The position numbers and the translations under genes were made by a program. 34,829 bases of DNA, taken from positions 1 to 34,829 of the forward strand of contig CAJWBA010000021.1 of NCBI GenBank assembly GCA_913020155.1, read 5' to 3'. The notes under the pieces were generated by a model, which was not told the DNA's origin, made no database searches, and worked only from the letters and a program-made list of their open reading frames with translations. Source of the DNA: an uncultured Flavobacteriales bacterium (GTDB lineage Bacteria > Bacteroidota > Bacteroidia > Flavobacteriales > Flavobacteriaceae). Positions 1 through 6,949 of this stretch are shown in pieces; position 1 is the stretch's first letter; each line of letters starts with the position of its first letter.

Positions 1-55
1 AACCCAGGACCCTCTCCTTAAAAGGGAGATGCTCTACCAACTGAGCTACCAGATC
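1..55 (-). tRNA. tRNA-Lys (anticodon TTT), 3' part cut off by window edge
   Basis: Read on the minus strand, the stretch has a 7-base acceptor strand (GATCTGG), the TA at positions 8-9, a D-arm with GCTC/GAGC and AGTTGGTA, and an anticodon stem TCTCC/GGAGA around the loop CTTTTAA. The anticodon is therefore TTT, which decodes lysine. The variable region and the start of the T-arm (GGGTT) follow before the window ends, so about 18 bases of the 3' side are missing. A TATATTTG box lies about 20 bases upstream of the 5' end. Confidence 0.93.
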
Positions 56-75
56 GTTTTGGTATTTTAAGGCTG

Positions 76-83
76 CAAATATA
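76..83 (-). promoter_or_regulatory. -7 promoter box for tRNA-Lys
   Basis: On the minus strand this reads TATATTTG, an exact match to the Bacteroidota -7 consensus TAnnTTTG. It lies 20 bases before the tRNA 5' end. No TTTG -33 box is seen at the usual 17-23 base spacing. Confidence 0.5.
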
Positions 84-117
84 CGTGCAAATATTAATAA
101 TTCATATTCTAAATGGC

Positions 118-125
118 TAAATTTG
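118..125 (+). promoter_or_regulatory. -7 promoter box for shikimate kinase gene
   Basis: TAAATTTG matches TAnnTTTG and ends 23 bases before the proposed TTG start at 149. It is divergent from the tRNA promoter about 35 bases away. No clear -33 box is visible. Confidence 0.45.
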
Positions 126-148
126 TATCTCAATTCTAAAATGATGTT

Positions 149-685
149 TTGAAGAAAACAATTGTGCTTATGGGGTACATGGGTAGCGGAAAGTCTAGAG
201 TAGGGAAAGCTCTTTCGCAATCTATTGATATATCATATATTGACCTTGATTCTTACATTGAAATCCAAGAAAAATCATCCATTAAAAACATATTTAGTAA
301 CAAAGGCGAAGTGTATTTCAGGAAGAAAGAACGTCAGTATTTAGAGCAACTTTTATCTCAAAAAGAACCTATTATTTTAGCTCTAGGAGGGGGAACACCA
401 TGTTATTTCGATACAATGGACTTTATTGTAAATTCTAAAGTGGTTAGTTTTTATTTAAAAGTAAGCATAAAGACATTAGCATCACGCTTAGGTACAGAAA
501 AACATCAAAGACCCCTAATAAGTCATCTAGAAAATGAAGAAGATTTACACGAGTTTATTGGTAAACATTTGTTTGAGCGCCTACCTTTTTACTCAAAAGC
601 TTCTCACATCATCAATGTTGATAAGCTAACCCCCGAAGCAATATCTTTAAAAATAGAGGAGCTAACTCAGATAAACCCCGTTTGA
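149..685 (+). CDS. aroK: shikimate kinase
   Basis: This enzyme phosphorylates shikimate at the 3-hydroxyl with ATP, the fifth step of the chorismate pathway, in the cytoplasm. The 178-residue protein has the family's normal length. It shows the P-loop GYMGSGKS at residues 9-16, the shikimate-binding Asp34 in DLDSY, Arg58 and Glu61 in FRKKE, the GGGTP motif at 80-84 and an RP lid motif near residue 118. The start is a TTG. An in-frame stop lies at 137, and the ATGs at 141 and 144 run into a TGA at 150 in another frame. The next in-frame Met (residue 8) would sit right on the P-loop. The 3' end overlaps the convergent phosphoribosyltransferase gene by 24 bases. Confidence 0.95.
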   Translation: MKKTIVLMGYMGSGKSRVGKALSQSIDISYIDLDSYIEIQEKSSIKNIFSNKGEVYFRKKERQYLEQLLSQKEPIILALGGGTPCYFDTMDFIVNSKVVSFYLKVSIKTLASRLGTEKHQRPLISHLENEEDLHEFIGKHLFERLPFYSKASHIINVDKLTPEAISLKIEELTQINPV

Positions 686-1165
686 TTCCAAATCCAAGTT
701 TACTTGAATGTGTTCGTTTATTGATGTTGAAAGAGAGATCCCTTTGTAATCGGCTTTGATCGGATAATTTTTGTGATTTCTGTTAACTAAAACGGCAGTT
801 TTTAATTGTTTTAATGGAACTTCAAGTAAATACTTTGTTGCATAAATCAGCGTGCTCCCCGTGTTGAGTACATCATCAATCAAAACTACAGATTGATTTT
901 TGAGAACATTTACGTCATTTGAAGTTTTTATCGGTAAATGAGGATTTTTTTTATTGATTTCCAACTGGATAAAATGAATTTCAAGATCAGAGATTTGTCT
1001 TAAAAAAGAAATGATACTTTGAGCAAATAGTACTCCACTTTTAGCTATTCCAACAACGTAGATGATTTTATTGTCAAAATTTGATTCGTAAATCTGGTAT
1101 GCAATCCTTCGAGTGCTGTGTTTTATTGTCTGACCATCTATTATCAGAGTAGCATCTTTTTTCAT
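662..1165 (-). CDS. phosphoribosyltransferase family protein (PyrR-like)
   Basis: This is a type I phosphoribosyltransferase fold protein of 167 residues. The PRPP-binding signature VVLIDDVLNTGST lies at residues 93-105, with two acidic residues followed by the phosphate loop. An earlier loop (VVGIAKSGV, about 37-45) fits the pyrophosphate loop of these enzymes. The length resembles PyrR and hypoxanthine or uracil transferases. The hood region that sets base specificity is not recognisable to me, so the substrate is open; a regulatory PyrR-like role is equally possible. It is transcribed alone, with a -33/-7 promoter and an 18-base inverted repeat upstream. Its last 24 bases overlap the end of aroK on the other strand. 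Confidence 0.85.
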   Translation of the reverse strand: MKKDATLIIDGQTIKHSTRRIAYQIYESNFDNKIIYVVGIAKSGVLFAQSIISFLRQISDLEIHFIQLEINKKNPHLPIKTSNDVNVLKNQSVVLIDDVLNTGSTLIYATKYLLEVPLKQLKTAVLVNRNHKNYPIKADYKGISLSTSINEHIQVNLDLESNGVYLS

Positions 1166-1182
1166 TTTAAATGATGTTTGAG

Positions 1183-1200
1183 ATACAAATTGATTTGTAT
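1183..1200. repeat. inverted repeat at the 5' end of the phosphoribosyltransferase transcript
   Basis: The arms ATACAAAT and ATTTGTAT are perfect 8-base complements separated by TG. The repeat lies between the predicted transcription start (about 1202, minus strand) and the ATG at 1165, so it could be an operator just downstream of the promoter or a hairpin at the very 5' end of the mRNA. Function is inferred from position only. Confidence 0.5.
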
Positions 1201-1205
1201 AGTCA

Positions 1206-1233
1206 CAAAGTTATGAAGTTTTGTATACTCAAA
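1206..1233 (-). promoter_or_regulatory. promoter of the phosphoribosyltransferase gene
   Basis: On the minus strand TTTG (1230-1233) is followed after 16 bases by TAACTTTG (1206-1213), matching TTTG-N17-23-TAnnTTTG with a spacer one base short. The predicted start is about 35 bases upstream of the ATG. Confidence 0.5.
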
Positions 1234-1289
1234 ATGCTTTTGCTTTTGCTTTTTTGTGCCATTCAAAAGAAATTAGTTTTGCTGATTAG

Positions 1290-1673
1290 CTAATCTTGTT
1301 GATTTTCAGTACTTTCTGCGTAATCATCCAATTCTCTCCGGTCTTTTTTTGTGGGTCTTCCTTCTCCTTTTTCTCGGCGGTAGTCTTTGGCTAAATTTTG
1401 GAGTTCATTCTGTTTAAAAGCATCTTTGGGAGTTGTATTTAATCGATAAATATCCACCAACTTGAAACCAACTCGACTTTTGGGAATGTCTAATACGTTA
1501 AGGCTATGATTTATTTGCTCTTTTCGAATAATAATTTTATCCATTGGAAAAATCTCTCGTGAGGGTTTTGCAACTTGATCGTTAATACGTACATGACCTT
1601 TTTTACAAGCTTTAGTAGCTATACTTCTTGATTTGAAATAACGAACTGCCCATAAATATTGATCGATTCTCAT
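1290..1673 (-). CDS. S4-domain RNA-binding protein, Hsp15/HslR-like
   Basis: Residues 1 to about 60 form an S4 RNA-binding domain: the MRIDQYLWAVRYFKSRS opening, KGHVRIN and a PSREI turn are typical of the HslR/Hsp15 family. E. coli Hsp15 binds stalled 50S subunits that carry peptidyl-tRNA. The C-terminal half is rich in Lys, Arg, Glu and Asp (YRREKGEGRPTKKDRRELDD), a charged tail often seen in this family. At 127 residues it is close to the usual length of about 130. It is divergent from the FKBP lipoprotein gene, with about 70 bases between the two starts. Function in this organism is inferred from the family. Confidence 0.85.
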   Translation of the reverse strand: MRIDQYLWAVRYFKSRSIATKACKKGHVRINDQVAKPSREIFPMDKIIIRKEQINHSLNVLDIPKSRVGFKLVDIYRLNTTPKDAFKQNELQNLAKDYRREKGEGRPTKKDRRELDDYAESTENQQD

Positions 1674-1688
1674 TCTCTAAAACTACGT

Positions 1689-1696
1689 TAATTTTG
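1689..1696 (+). promoter_or_regulatory. -7 promoter box for FKBP lipoprotein gene
   Basis: TAATTTTG matches TAnnTTTG 47 bases before the ATG at 1744. It lies within the divergent promoter region shared with the S4-domain gene. Confidence 0.4.
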
Positions 1697-1730
1697 GTAA
1701 ATAAATAAAGTAAAATTGTATATTGCTCAG

Positions 1731-1738
1731 CAAAATTA
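1731..1738 (-). promoter_or_regulatory. -7 promoter box for S4-domain gene
   Basis: The minus strand reads TAATTTTG, matching TAnnTTTG, 57 bases before the ATG at 1673. The two divergent -7 boxes lie about 35 bases apart, so polymerases at the two promoters would overlap. Confidence 0.4.
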
Positions 1739-1743
1739 CCCTT

Positions 1744-2640
1744 ATGTTTAGTTTTTCAAAACCTTATTTTATTTTAATTCTACTGATTCTTTTTTTCGGT
1801 TCATGTGATTCTGATAATATTGGTTTAACCGAAGAATTAAATGACTTTGCTGAACAATATTTAATAGACGATGCTTTACTAGTAGATTATTTGTCCACAC
1901 ATTTTTACAATTACGAAAATTTCCCTCGTTCTGAAAATGAAATCGTATCGATCGAAATTGATACAATTTCTGGGGACAACGCAAACAAAATACCTCTAAT
2001 AGACCAAGTACAACAAATATCTGTTTCGGTAACGGACGCAAATAATACAATCATCAACCATAACTTGTATTACGTTATTGCTCAACAGGGATCAAGATTA
2101 GAAAGAAAACCTTCTATTGTTGATTCTACATTTGTTGCATACAAAGGCGAATTACTTTCAGGATTCAAATTTGACGAAAGAGTGAATCCAGTTTGGTTTG
2201 ATAATGTTGCTGTAATTAGTGGCTTCAGACACGGCTTACAACATTTTGCACCTGGAACTTACACAACAAGTCAAGATGGGATAGTAAGGTTTCAAGATTT
2301 TGGACAAGGAATCATATTCATTCCATCTGGCTTAGGGTACTATTCTGCTGGACAGGCTTCAATACCTCAATATTCGCCCTTGGCTTTTTCTGTTTCTGTG
2401 TACACTATAAATGAGTCTGATCACGATAATGACGGTATTTTATCTAAAAATGAAGACCCTGACGGAGATGGAAATCCATTGAATGATGACACAGACTCAG
2501 ATGATATTTTGAACCTCAATGATATTGATGATGATGGTGATGGAATACTTACTTTCAACGAATTTGACAAAGACAATGATGGTATTACTGACGACACCGA
2601 TGGTGACGGTATTCCAGATTACTTGGATTCGGATAGTTAA
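1744..2640 (+). CDS. lipoprotein with FKBP-type prolyl isomerase domain and calcium-binding TSP3-like tail
   Basis: The 298-residue protein begins with a lipoprotein signal: Lys6, a hydrophobic run and the lipobox FGSC with Cys21. Residues about 125-225 look like an FKBP peptidyl-prolyl isomerase: a YKG strand, FDE, VISGFRHGL where FKBPs have VI.GW..GL, IPSGLGYYSAG, and IPQYSPLAFSVSV as the last strand. The invariant Trp of the pocket is Phe here. Residues about 230-298 carry five or six DxDxDG repeats of thrombospondin type 3 type, which bind calcium, ending in DYLDSDS. The likely role is folding or assembly of exported proteins in the envelope. ATG 1744 was chosen over the upstream TTG 1723 because it gives a normal signal peptide. 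It resembles GldI in the FKBP part, but GldI has no such tail. Confidence 0.85.
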   Translation: MFSFSKPYFILILLILFFGSCDSDNIGLTEELNDFAEQYLIDDALLVDYLSTHFYNYENFPRSENEIVSIEIDTISGDNANKIPLIDQVQQISVSVTDANNTIINHNLYYVIAQQGSRLERKPSIVDSTFVAYKGELLSGFKFDERVNPVWFDNVAVISGFRHGLQHFAPGTYTTSQDGIVRFQDFGQGIIFIPSGLGYYSAGQASIPQYSPLAFSVSVYTINESDHDNDGILSKNEDPDGDGNPLNDDTDSDDILNLNDIDDDGDGILTFNEFDKDNDGITDDTDGDGIPDYLDSDS

Positions 2641-2674
2641 TACGCATCAAAATACTTTTTAATCTTTTAAAGGA

Positions 2675-3214
2675 ATGATGGGATTTGAACAAAGTATACA
2701 AGTTTTTGTTACGGGAGGAACCTTTGACAAAACATACGATCATATTAAGGGTACTTTAAATTTTCAAAAAACTCATTTACCTCAAATGTTAATCCGAAGT
2801 AAATGCAGGTTAGACGTTGATGTAAAAACTCTTATGCTTTTGGATAGTTTAGAAATGACTACAACTCATTTTGAAACTATAATTAAAGCCTGTGAAACCT
2901 CCAAAAAGAATAAGATTATTGTTACGCACGGTACCGATTGTATGTTGGATACAGCTAAAAAAATAGCAGAAGAGGCAATTGGAATAAAAGATAAAACCGT
3001 CATCTTTACGGGGGCAATGATTCCCTATACTTTTGGAAGCTCCTCCGACGGTTTTTTTAATTTAGGTTCTGCAATGGCTTATGTGAGAGTAATTGATCCA
3101 GGTGTTTACATTGCAATGAATGGTATGCTTTTTAATTGGGATGAGGTTCAAAAAAATAAAACCAAAGGTGTTTTTGAACAAATCAAGCCGACAAACCTTG
3201 AGCAAAAAAATTAG
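2675..3214 (+). CDS. asparaginase-like protein, N-terminal catalytic domain only
   Basis: The 179-residue protein matches the N-terminal domain of type I/II L-asparaginases: VTGGTFDKTY (13-22) with the first catalytic Thr, HGTD at 85-88 with the second Thr-Asp pair, and FTGAMIPY (111-118). Full asparaginases are about 330 residues and add a C-terminal domain that completes the active site in the dimer; that domain is absent here and no remnant follows. Both key Thr residues are kept, so the protein may act on a small amide or as a binding protein; hydrolysis of asparagine is not assured. ATG 2678 is an equally good start, and AAAGGA just upstream could serve either. The end lies 8 bases from the convergent barrel gene. 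Confidence 0.8.
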   Translation: MMGFEQSIQVFVTGGTFDKTYDHIKGTLNFQKTHLPQMLIRSKCRLDVDVKTLMLLDSLEMTTTHFETIIKACETSKKNKIIVTHGTDCMLDTAKKIAEEAIGIKDKTVIFTGAMIPYTFGSSSDGFFNLGSAMAYVRVIDPGVYIAMNGMLFNWDEVQKNKTKGVFEQIKPTNLEQKN

Positions 3215-3222
3215 TTTTCGTC

Positions 3223-3831
3223 TTAAGTCTTTGACTTTAATTTAAAGGAAGCACTTAGAATAACCTGATTGGGGCGAGTATTGATTCGACCGTTAGTATT
3301 TATTCCATCAACACCAATTATCTTGAGATCATTATCCGTAAAACCACGCTCATATCGAATACCCAGTCCAAATATACCAAGAGAAAGACGGGTTCCTATT
3401 TGAGCGCCGATAGTGAAATTATCTTTTATTTCAGTTAAGGTAAATCCTTTAACTTTTTCATCTAATATATACTGAAAACTAGGACCGACAAAAACACTTA
3501 AAGGGCCTAATATTTTGTATCCCAAAAGAATAGGAACCTCTATTTTACTTAATCCAATATTTAAGTTTTCAACACTGGTATTAATTTTAGTAAACTGAAT
3601 TTCAGGTCTAATGTAAAAAAGCACTAGGTTTAAATTCCCATAAAATCCAACATGATACCCAGTTTTTGATCCTTTTGAATGTATTGTAGTGGGAATACTT
3701 TGATCTTTCAGGTTAGCCAACGAATCGTAGTTTAGACCCGCTTTAATACCAAATCCAAGCTGTGCTTTAAGAGAAAAAGCAGTAATGAGAAAAATAATTA
3801 AGGTTAGGATTTTATTGGATTTGGAGGACAT
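3223..3831 (-). CDS. outer-membrane beta-barrel protein, PorT/OmpX-like family
   Basis: The 202-residue protein has a cleavable signal peptide (Lys-rich start, hydrophobic core, likely cut near residue 23 at KAQ). After it come alternating amphipathic strands: LGFGIKAGLNYD, YHVGFYGNLNL, FYIRPEIQFTK, KIEVPILLGYK, LSVFVGPSFQY, TIGAQIGTRLSL and GLGIRYERGF. This is the pattern of small eight-stranded barrels annotated as PorT or outer membrane beta-barrel in Bacteroidota. The stop is preceded by strand-like VILSASFKLK. The ATG lies only 3 bases after the stop of the transketolase C-half gene, so the two are probably co-transcribed. No substrate can be assigned. Confidence 0.8.
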   Translation of the reverse strand: MSSKSNKILTLIIFLITAFSLKAQLGFGIKAGLNYDSLANLKDQSIPTTIHSKGSKTGYHVGFYGNLNLVLFYIRPEIQFTKINTSVENLNIGLSKIEVPILLGYKILGPLSVFVGPSFQYILDEKVKGFTLTEIKDNFTIGAQIGTRLSLGIFGLGIRYERGFTDNDLKIIGVDGINTNGRINTRPNQVILSASFKLKSKT

Positions 3832-3834
3832 TTT

Positions 3835-4788
3835 TTATTTGCGTTTAATTACTTTTTTTACAGCAGACACAACTGCATCTTTGTTCAATCCATATTTGTC
3901 CATCAATTGAGCAGGAGTTCCAGATTCACCGAAAGTATCTTTGGTAGCTACAAATTCTTGTGGTATGGGGTGGTTTAGAGCCAGAACACCGGCAATACTT
4001 TCTCCCAACCCTCCGAGATAGTTGTGTTCTTCTGCAGTAACAATAGATTCGGTTTTTGCAACTGATTTTAGAATTATATCCTCATCAAGAGGTTTTATGG
4101 TATGGATGTTTATTACTTCAGCACTAATCCCTTGTTCATGAAGTATTTTTGCAGCTTCTAGTGCTTCCCATACCAAATGTCCAGTTGCGACAATAGTAAC
4201 GTCTTTTCCTTCTTGTAAAAGGATTCCTTTTCCAACCTCAAATTTTTGATCTAAAGCAGTAAAGTTTGCAACAGAAGGTCTACCAAACCTTAAATAAACT
4301 GGACCATCGAACTCAGCAATAGCTATTGTTGCAGCTTTTGTTTGGTTGTAATCACATGTGTTGATAACGGTCATTCCAGGAAGCATTTTCATCAAACCGA
4401 TATCTTCTAAAATTTGATGAGTTGCTCCATCCTCTCCCAATGTTATCCCTGCATGAGAAGCACATATTTTCACATTTTTATCTGAATAGGCAATCGACTG
4501 GCGAATTTGATCGTAAACTCTTCCTGTTGAAAAATTCGCAAAAGTCCCTGTAAATGGAATTTTTCCACCAATAGTTAAACCTGCCGCAATTCCAATCATG
4601 TTTGCTTCAGCAATTCCAACTTGAAAAAAGCGTTCGGGATTCTCTTTTATGAATTTATTCATTTTAAGGGATCCAATCAGATCTGCACAAAGTGCAACTA
4701 CATTAGGGTTTGTTCTTCCGAGTTCTGTAAGTCCATCACCAAATCCTGAGCGTGTGTCTTTAGAACCTTGATTGATATATTCTGTCAT
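3835..4788 (-). CDS. transketolase, C-terminal half
   Basis: This is the pyrimidine-binding plus C-terminal part of transketolase (317 residues), a partner of the gene just upstream. The catalytic Glu lies in VGIAEANM. GTFANFSTGRVYDQIR and ASHAGITLGEDGATHQ follow, with a C-terminal domain containing ATGHLVWEALEAA and AEEHNYLGGLGESI. With the N-half it would form the thiamine-diphosphate enzyme that moves two-carbon ketol units between sugar phosphates in the pentose phosphate pathway. Splitting into two genes is common in Bacteroidota and archaea. DXPS synthase is related but has a single chain and different motifs. The gap to the N-half is 35 bases. Confidence 0.93.
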   Translation of the reverse strand: MTEYINQGSKDTRSGFGDGLTELGRTNPNVVALCADLIGSLKMNKFIKENPERFFQVGIAEANMIGIAAGLTIGGKIPFTGTFANFSTGRVYDQIRQSIAYSDKNVKICASHAGITLGEDGATHQILEDIGLMKMLPGMTVINTCDYNQTKAATIAIAEFDGPVYLRFGRPSVANFTALDQKFEVGKGILLQEGKDVTIVATGHLVWEALEAAKILHEQGISAEVINIHTIKPLDEDIILKSVAKTESIVTAEEHNYLGGLGESIAGVLALNHPIPQEFVATKDTFGESGTPAQLMDKYGLNKDAVVSAVKKVIKRK

Positions 4789-4823
4789 AATAATTTCTTT
4801 GGTATTTATGCAATGCAGAAGTT

Positions 4824-5669
4824 TTAATAATCTCCTAATGTTTCTGGATTTTGAGCTAAAGAACTTTCTAGTTGTTCGTCGTTTGGTGCTTTACCGTGCC
4901 AAGCGTGGGTATTCATCATAAAGTCAACTCCATTACCCATCTCGGTTTTCAATAAAACGCAAATTGGCTTACCTTTTCCAGTCATTGATTTAGCTTTTTT
5001 GAGTGTAGCGATAATTTCTGTAAGATTATTTCCATTTTCTACGGTTAGGACTTCCCACCCAAAAGCTAGGAATTTTATAGATAAATCTCCCATGGGCATG
5101 ACCTCATCTGTAGGACCGTCAATTTGTTTTTCGTTCAAATCTATTGTAGCAATAATGTTATCTACTTTTTTGCCTGCAGCATACATGATTGCTTCCCAAT
5201 TTTGACCTTCTTGAAGCTCGCCATCACCAAGTAAGGTGTAAACTAAACATTGGTCTTTGTTAAGTTTTTTAGTTTGTGCAGCGCCTATTGCAACTGATAA
5301 TCCTTGACCTAGAGATCCAGAAGCTATTCGGATACCAGGTAAACCATCGTGAGTTGTTGGATGTCCTTGCAATCTCGAATTGATCAGTCGAAAATTATTG
5401 AGTTCTTCAACCGGAAAATATCCTCGATGTGCCAAAACACTGTAAAAGACTGGCGAAATATGTCCGTTAGAAAGAAAAAACACATCTTCGTTTTTACCAT
5501 CCATATCGAATCCTTCTTTCAACTCCATAATTTCATTGTAAAGACTAACTAAAAATTCTGTACAGCCTAAAGATCCTCCAGGATGCCCCGAATTTACCTT
5601 GTGAACCATTCTAAGAATATCTCTTCTTACCTGAGAAACGATTTGTTCTAATGTTGTTTGTGTTTGCAT
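4824..5669 (-). CDS. transketolase, N-terminal (diphosphate-binding) half
   Basis: This 281-residue chain is the thiamine-diphosphate-binding half of a split transketolase. It shows HPGGSLGC, FLSNGHISP, GHPT near residue 103, GSLGQGLSVAIG, and the metal/diphosphate motif GDGELQEGQNWEA ending in DLNEKQIDG. It stops where the linker to the second half would begin in one-chain enzymes. The gene leads an operon with the C-half and the barrel protein, and has a well-formed promoter with a short leader of about 18 bases. Confidence 0.93.
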   Translation of the reverse strand: MQTQTTLEQIVSQVRRDILRMVHKVNSGHPGGSLGCTEFLVSLYNEIMELKEGFDMDGKNEDVFFLSNGHISPVFYSVLAHRGYFPVEELNNFRLINSRLQGHPTTHDGLPGIRIASGSLGQGLSVAIGAAQTKKLNKDQCLVYTLLGDGELQEGQNWEAIMYAAGKKVDNIIATIDLNEKQIDGPTDEVMPMGDLSIKFLAFGWEVLTVENGNNLTEIIATLKKAKSMTGKGKPICVLLKTEMGNGVDFMMNTHAWHGKAPNDEQLESSLAQNPETLGDY

Positions 5670-5690
5670 GAATTAGAAAAATATGTAATA

Positions 5691-5721
5691 CAAAAATACA
5701 GCTTTGTTATGCTTAGACAAA
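5691..5721 (-). promoter_or_regulatory. promoter of the split transketolase operon
   Basis: On the minus strand TTTG (5718-5721), a 19-base spacer and TATTTTTG (5691-5698) match the Bacteroidota consensus TTTG-N17-23-TAnnTTTG fully. The predicted start is about 18 bases before the ATG. Confidence 0.7.
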
Positions 5722-5793
5722 CTTAAAAGAAATACTTATTAACGTCTTCTTTAACATTTTTATAAAAGCCATAAACAGTAGGTTCAAGTTCGC

Positions 5794-5801
5794 TATATTT
5801 G
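5794..5801 (+). promoter_or_regulatory. -7 promoter box for tgt
   Basis: TATATTTG matches TAnnTTTG and ends 15 bases before the ATG at 5817, giving a leader of roughly 12 bases. It also argues against the in-frame TTG at 5799, which overlaps the box. Confidence 0.55.
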
Positions 5802-5816
5802 GCAATATTTTTAGTT

Positions 5817-6947
5817 ATGATTTTTGAACGTATCGTAAGTGATTCTCAAAGTAAAGCAAGAGCTGGATCAATTACAACCGATCATGGTGTTGTTGAGACT
5901 CCTATTTTTATGCCTGTTGGGACTGCGGCTTCGGTAAAAGGTGTTCATCAAAGGGAACTGGAACAAGATGTAAACCCTGATATTATCCTAGGAAACACCT
6001 ATCATTTATATCTGCGTCCTAAGACTGAGATTATTGAACAAGCTGGAGGCCTTCATAAGTTTATGAATTGGAAACGCCCAATTTTGACAGATTCTGGGGG
6101 ATATCAAGTGTATTCACTTTCAGCAAACAGAAAAATCAAAGAAGAAGGAGTCAAGTTTAAATCCCATGTAGATGGATCACTACATTTTTTTACTCCAGAG
6201 AACGTAATAGATATTCAGCGTAAAATAGGAGCAGATATTATCATGGCTTTTGATGAATGTACACCTTATCCTTGTGATTATCGTTATGCAAAGACTTCAA
6301 TGCATATGACCCATCGATGGCTTGAGCGTTGTTTAATTCAAAACGAAAAAAGTCCTTTTTTATATGATTATTCACAAACGTTTTTTCCAATCGTTCAAGG
6401 GAGTATCTACAAAGATTTGAGAAAACAATCAGCAGAATATATCGCCAGTAAAGGAGCAGAAGGGAATGCTATTGGAGGTCTTTCTGTCGGAGAACCTGCC
6501 GAGGAAATGTACTCAATGACCGAGGTAGTTTGTGATATTTTACCAAAGGATAAGCCCCGTTACTTAATGGGGGTTGGAACACCAATCAATTTATTAGAAA
6601 ATGTTGCCCTCGGAGTAGACATGTTCGATTGTGTTATGCCTACTCGTAATGCTAGAAACGGAATGTTGTTTACAGCCAATGGAACCATCAACATTAAAAA
6701 TAAAAAATGGGAAAATGATTTCTCTTCAATTGATGAACCAGGATATACTTTTGTTGATACAGAATATTCAAAGGCTTATCTTAGACATTTGTTTAAGGTA
6801 AACGAAATGTTAGGAAAGCAAATCGCAACAATCCATAATTTGGGCTTTTATTTATGGTTAATGCGTGAAGCCAGAAAAAGAATAATAGCCGGAGACTTCC
6901 ATAATTGGAAAGAACAAATGGTTAAAAACATGGATAAACGTTTATAG
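5817..6947 (+). CDS. tgt: tRNA-guanine transglycosylase (queuosine modification)
   Basis: Tgt exchanges guanine 34 of GUN-anticodon tRNAs for preQ1 on the way to queuosine. With the ATG at 5817 the protein has 376 residues. Visible are GNTYHLYLRP, the base-binding Asp92 in LTDSGGYQVYSL, FDECTPYP, VQGS (VQGG in E. coli), GGLSVGEP, and the nucleophile Asp271 in MFDCVMPTRNARNG. The usual zinc site CxCxxC-H is not complete: no cysteine occurs between residue 272 and the YLRHLF motif (His324), where NIKNKKWENDFSSID stands instead. The LptF/LptG permease gene starts 2 bases after the stop, so the two look operonic. Confidence 0.95.
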   Translation: MIFERIVSDSQSKARAGSITTDHGVVETPIFMPVGTAASVKGVHQRELEQDVNPDIILGNTYHLYLRPKTEIIEQAGGLHKFMNWKRPILTDSGGYQVYSLSANRKIKEEGVKFKSHVDGSLHFFTPENVIDIQRKIGADIIMAFDECTPYPCDYRYAKTSMHMTHRWLERCLIQNEKSPFLYDYSQTFFPIVQGSIYKDLRKQSAEYIASKGAEGNAIGGLSVGEPAEEMYSMTEVVCDILPKDKPRYLMGVGTPINLLENVALGVDMFDCVMPTRNARNGMLFTANGTINIKNKKWENDFSSIDEPGYTFVDTEYSKAYLRHLFKVNEMLGKQIATIHNLGFYLWLMREARKRIIAGDFHNWKEQMVKNMDKRL

Positions 6948-6949
6948 TT

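Noticed and set aside
1769-2050. Minus-strand reading frame inside the FKBP lipoprotein gene
   Set aside because: Shadow frame: no recognisable domain, no promoter box, fully inside a well-supported gene.
3225-3237. AAGTC-TTT-GACTT hairpin at the asparaginase/barrel junction as a terminator
   Set aside because: Only five AT-rich pairs, no T-tract in the needed position, and it lies inside the end of the barrel gene.
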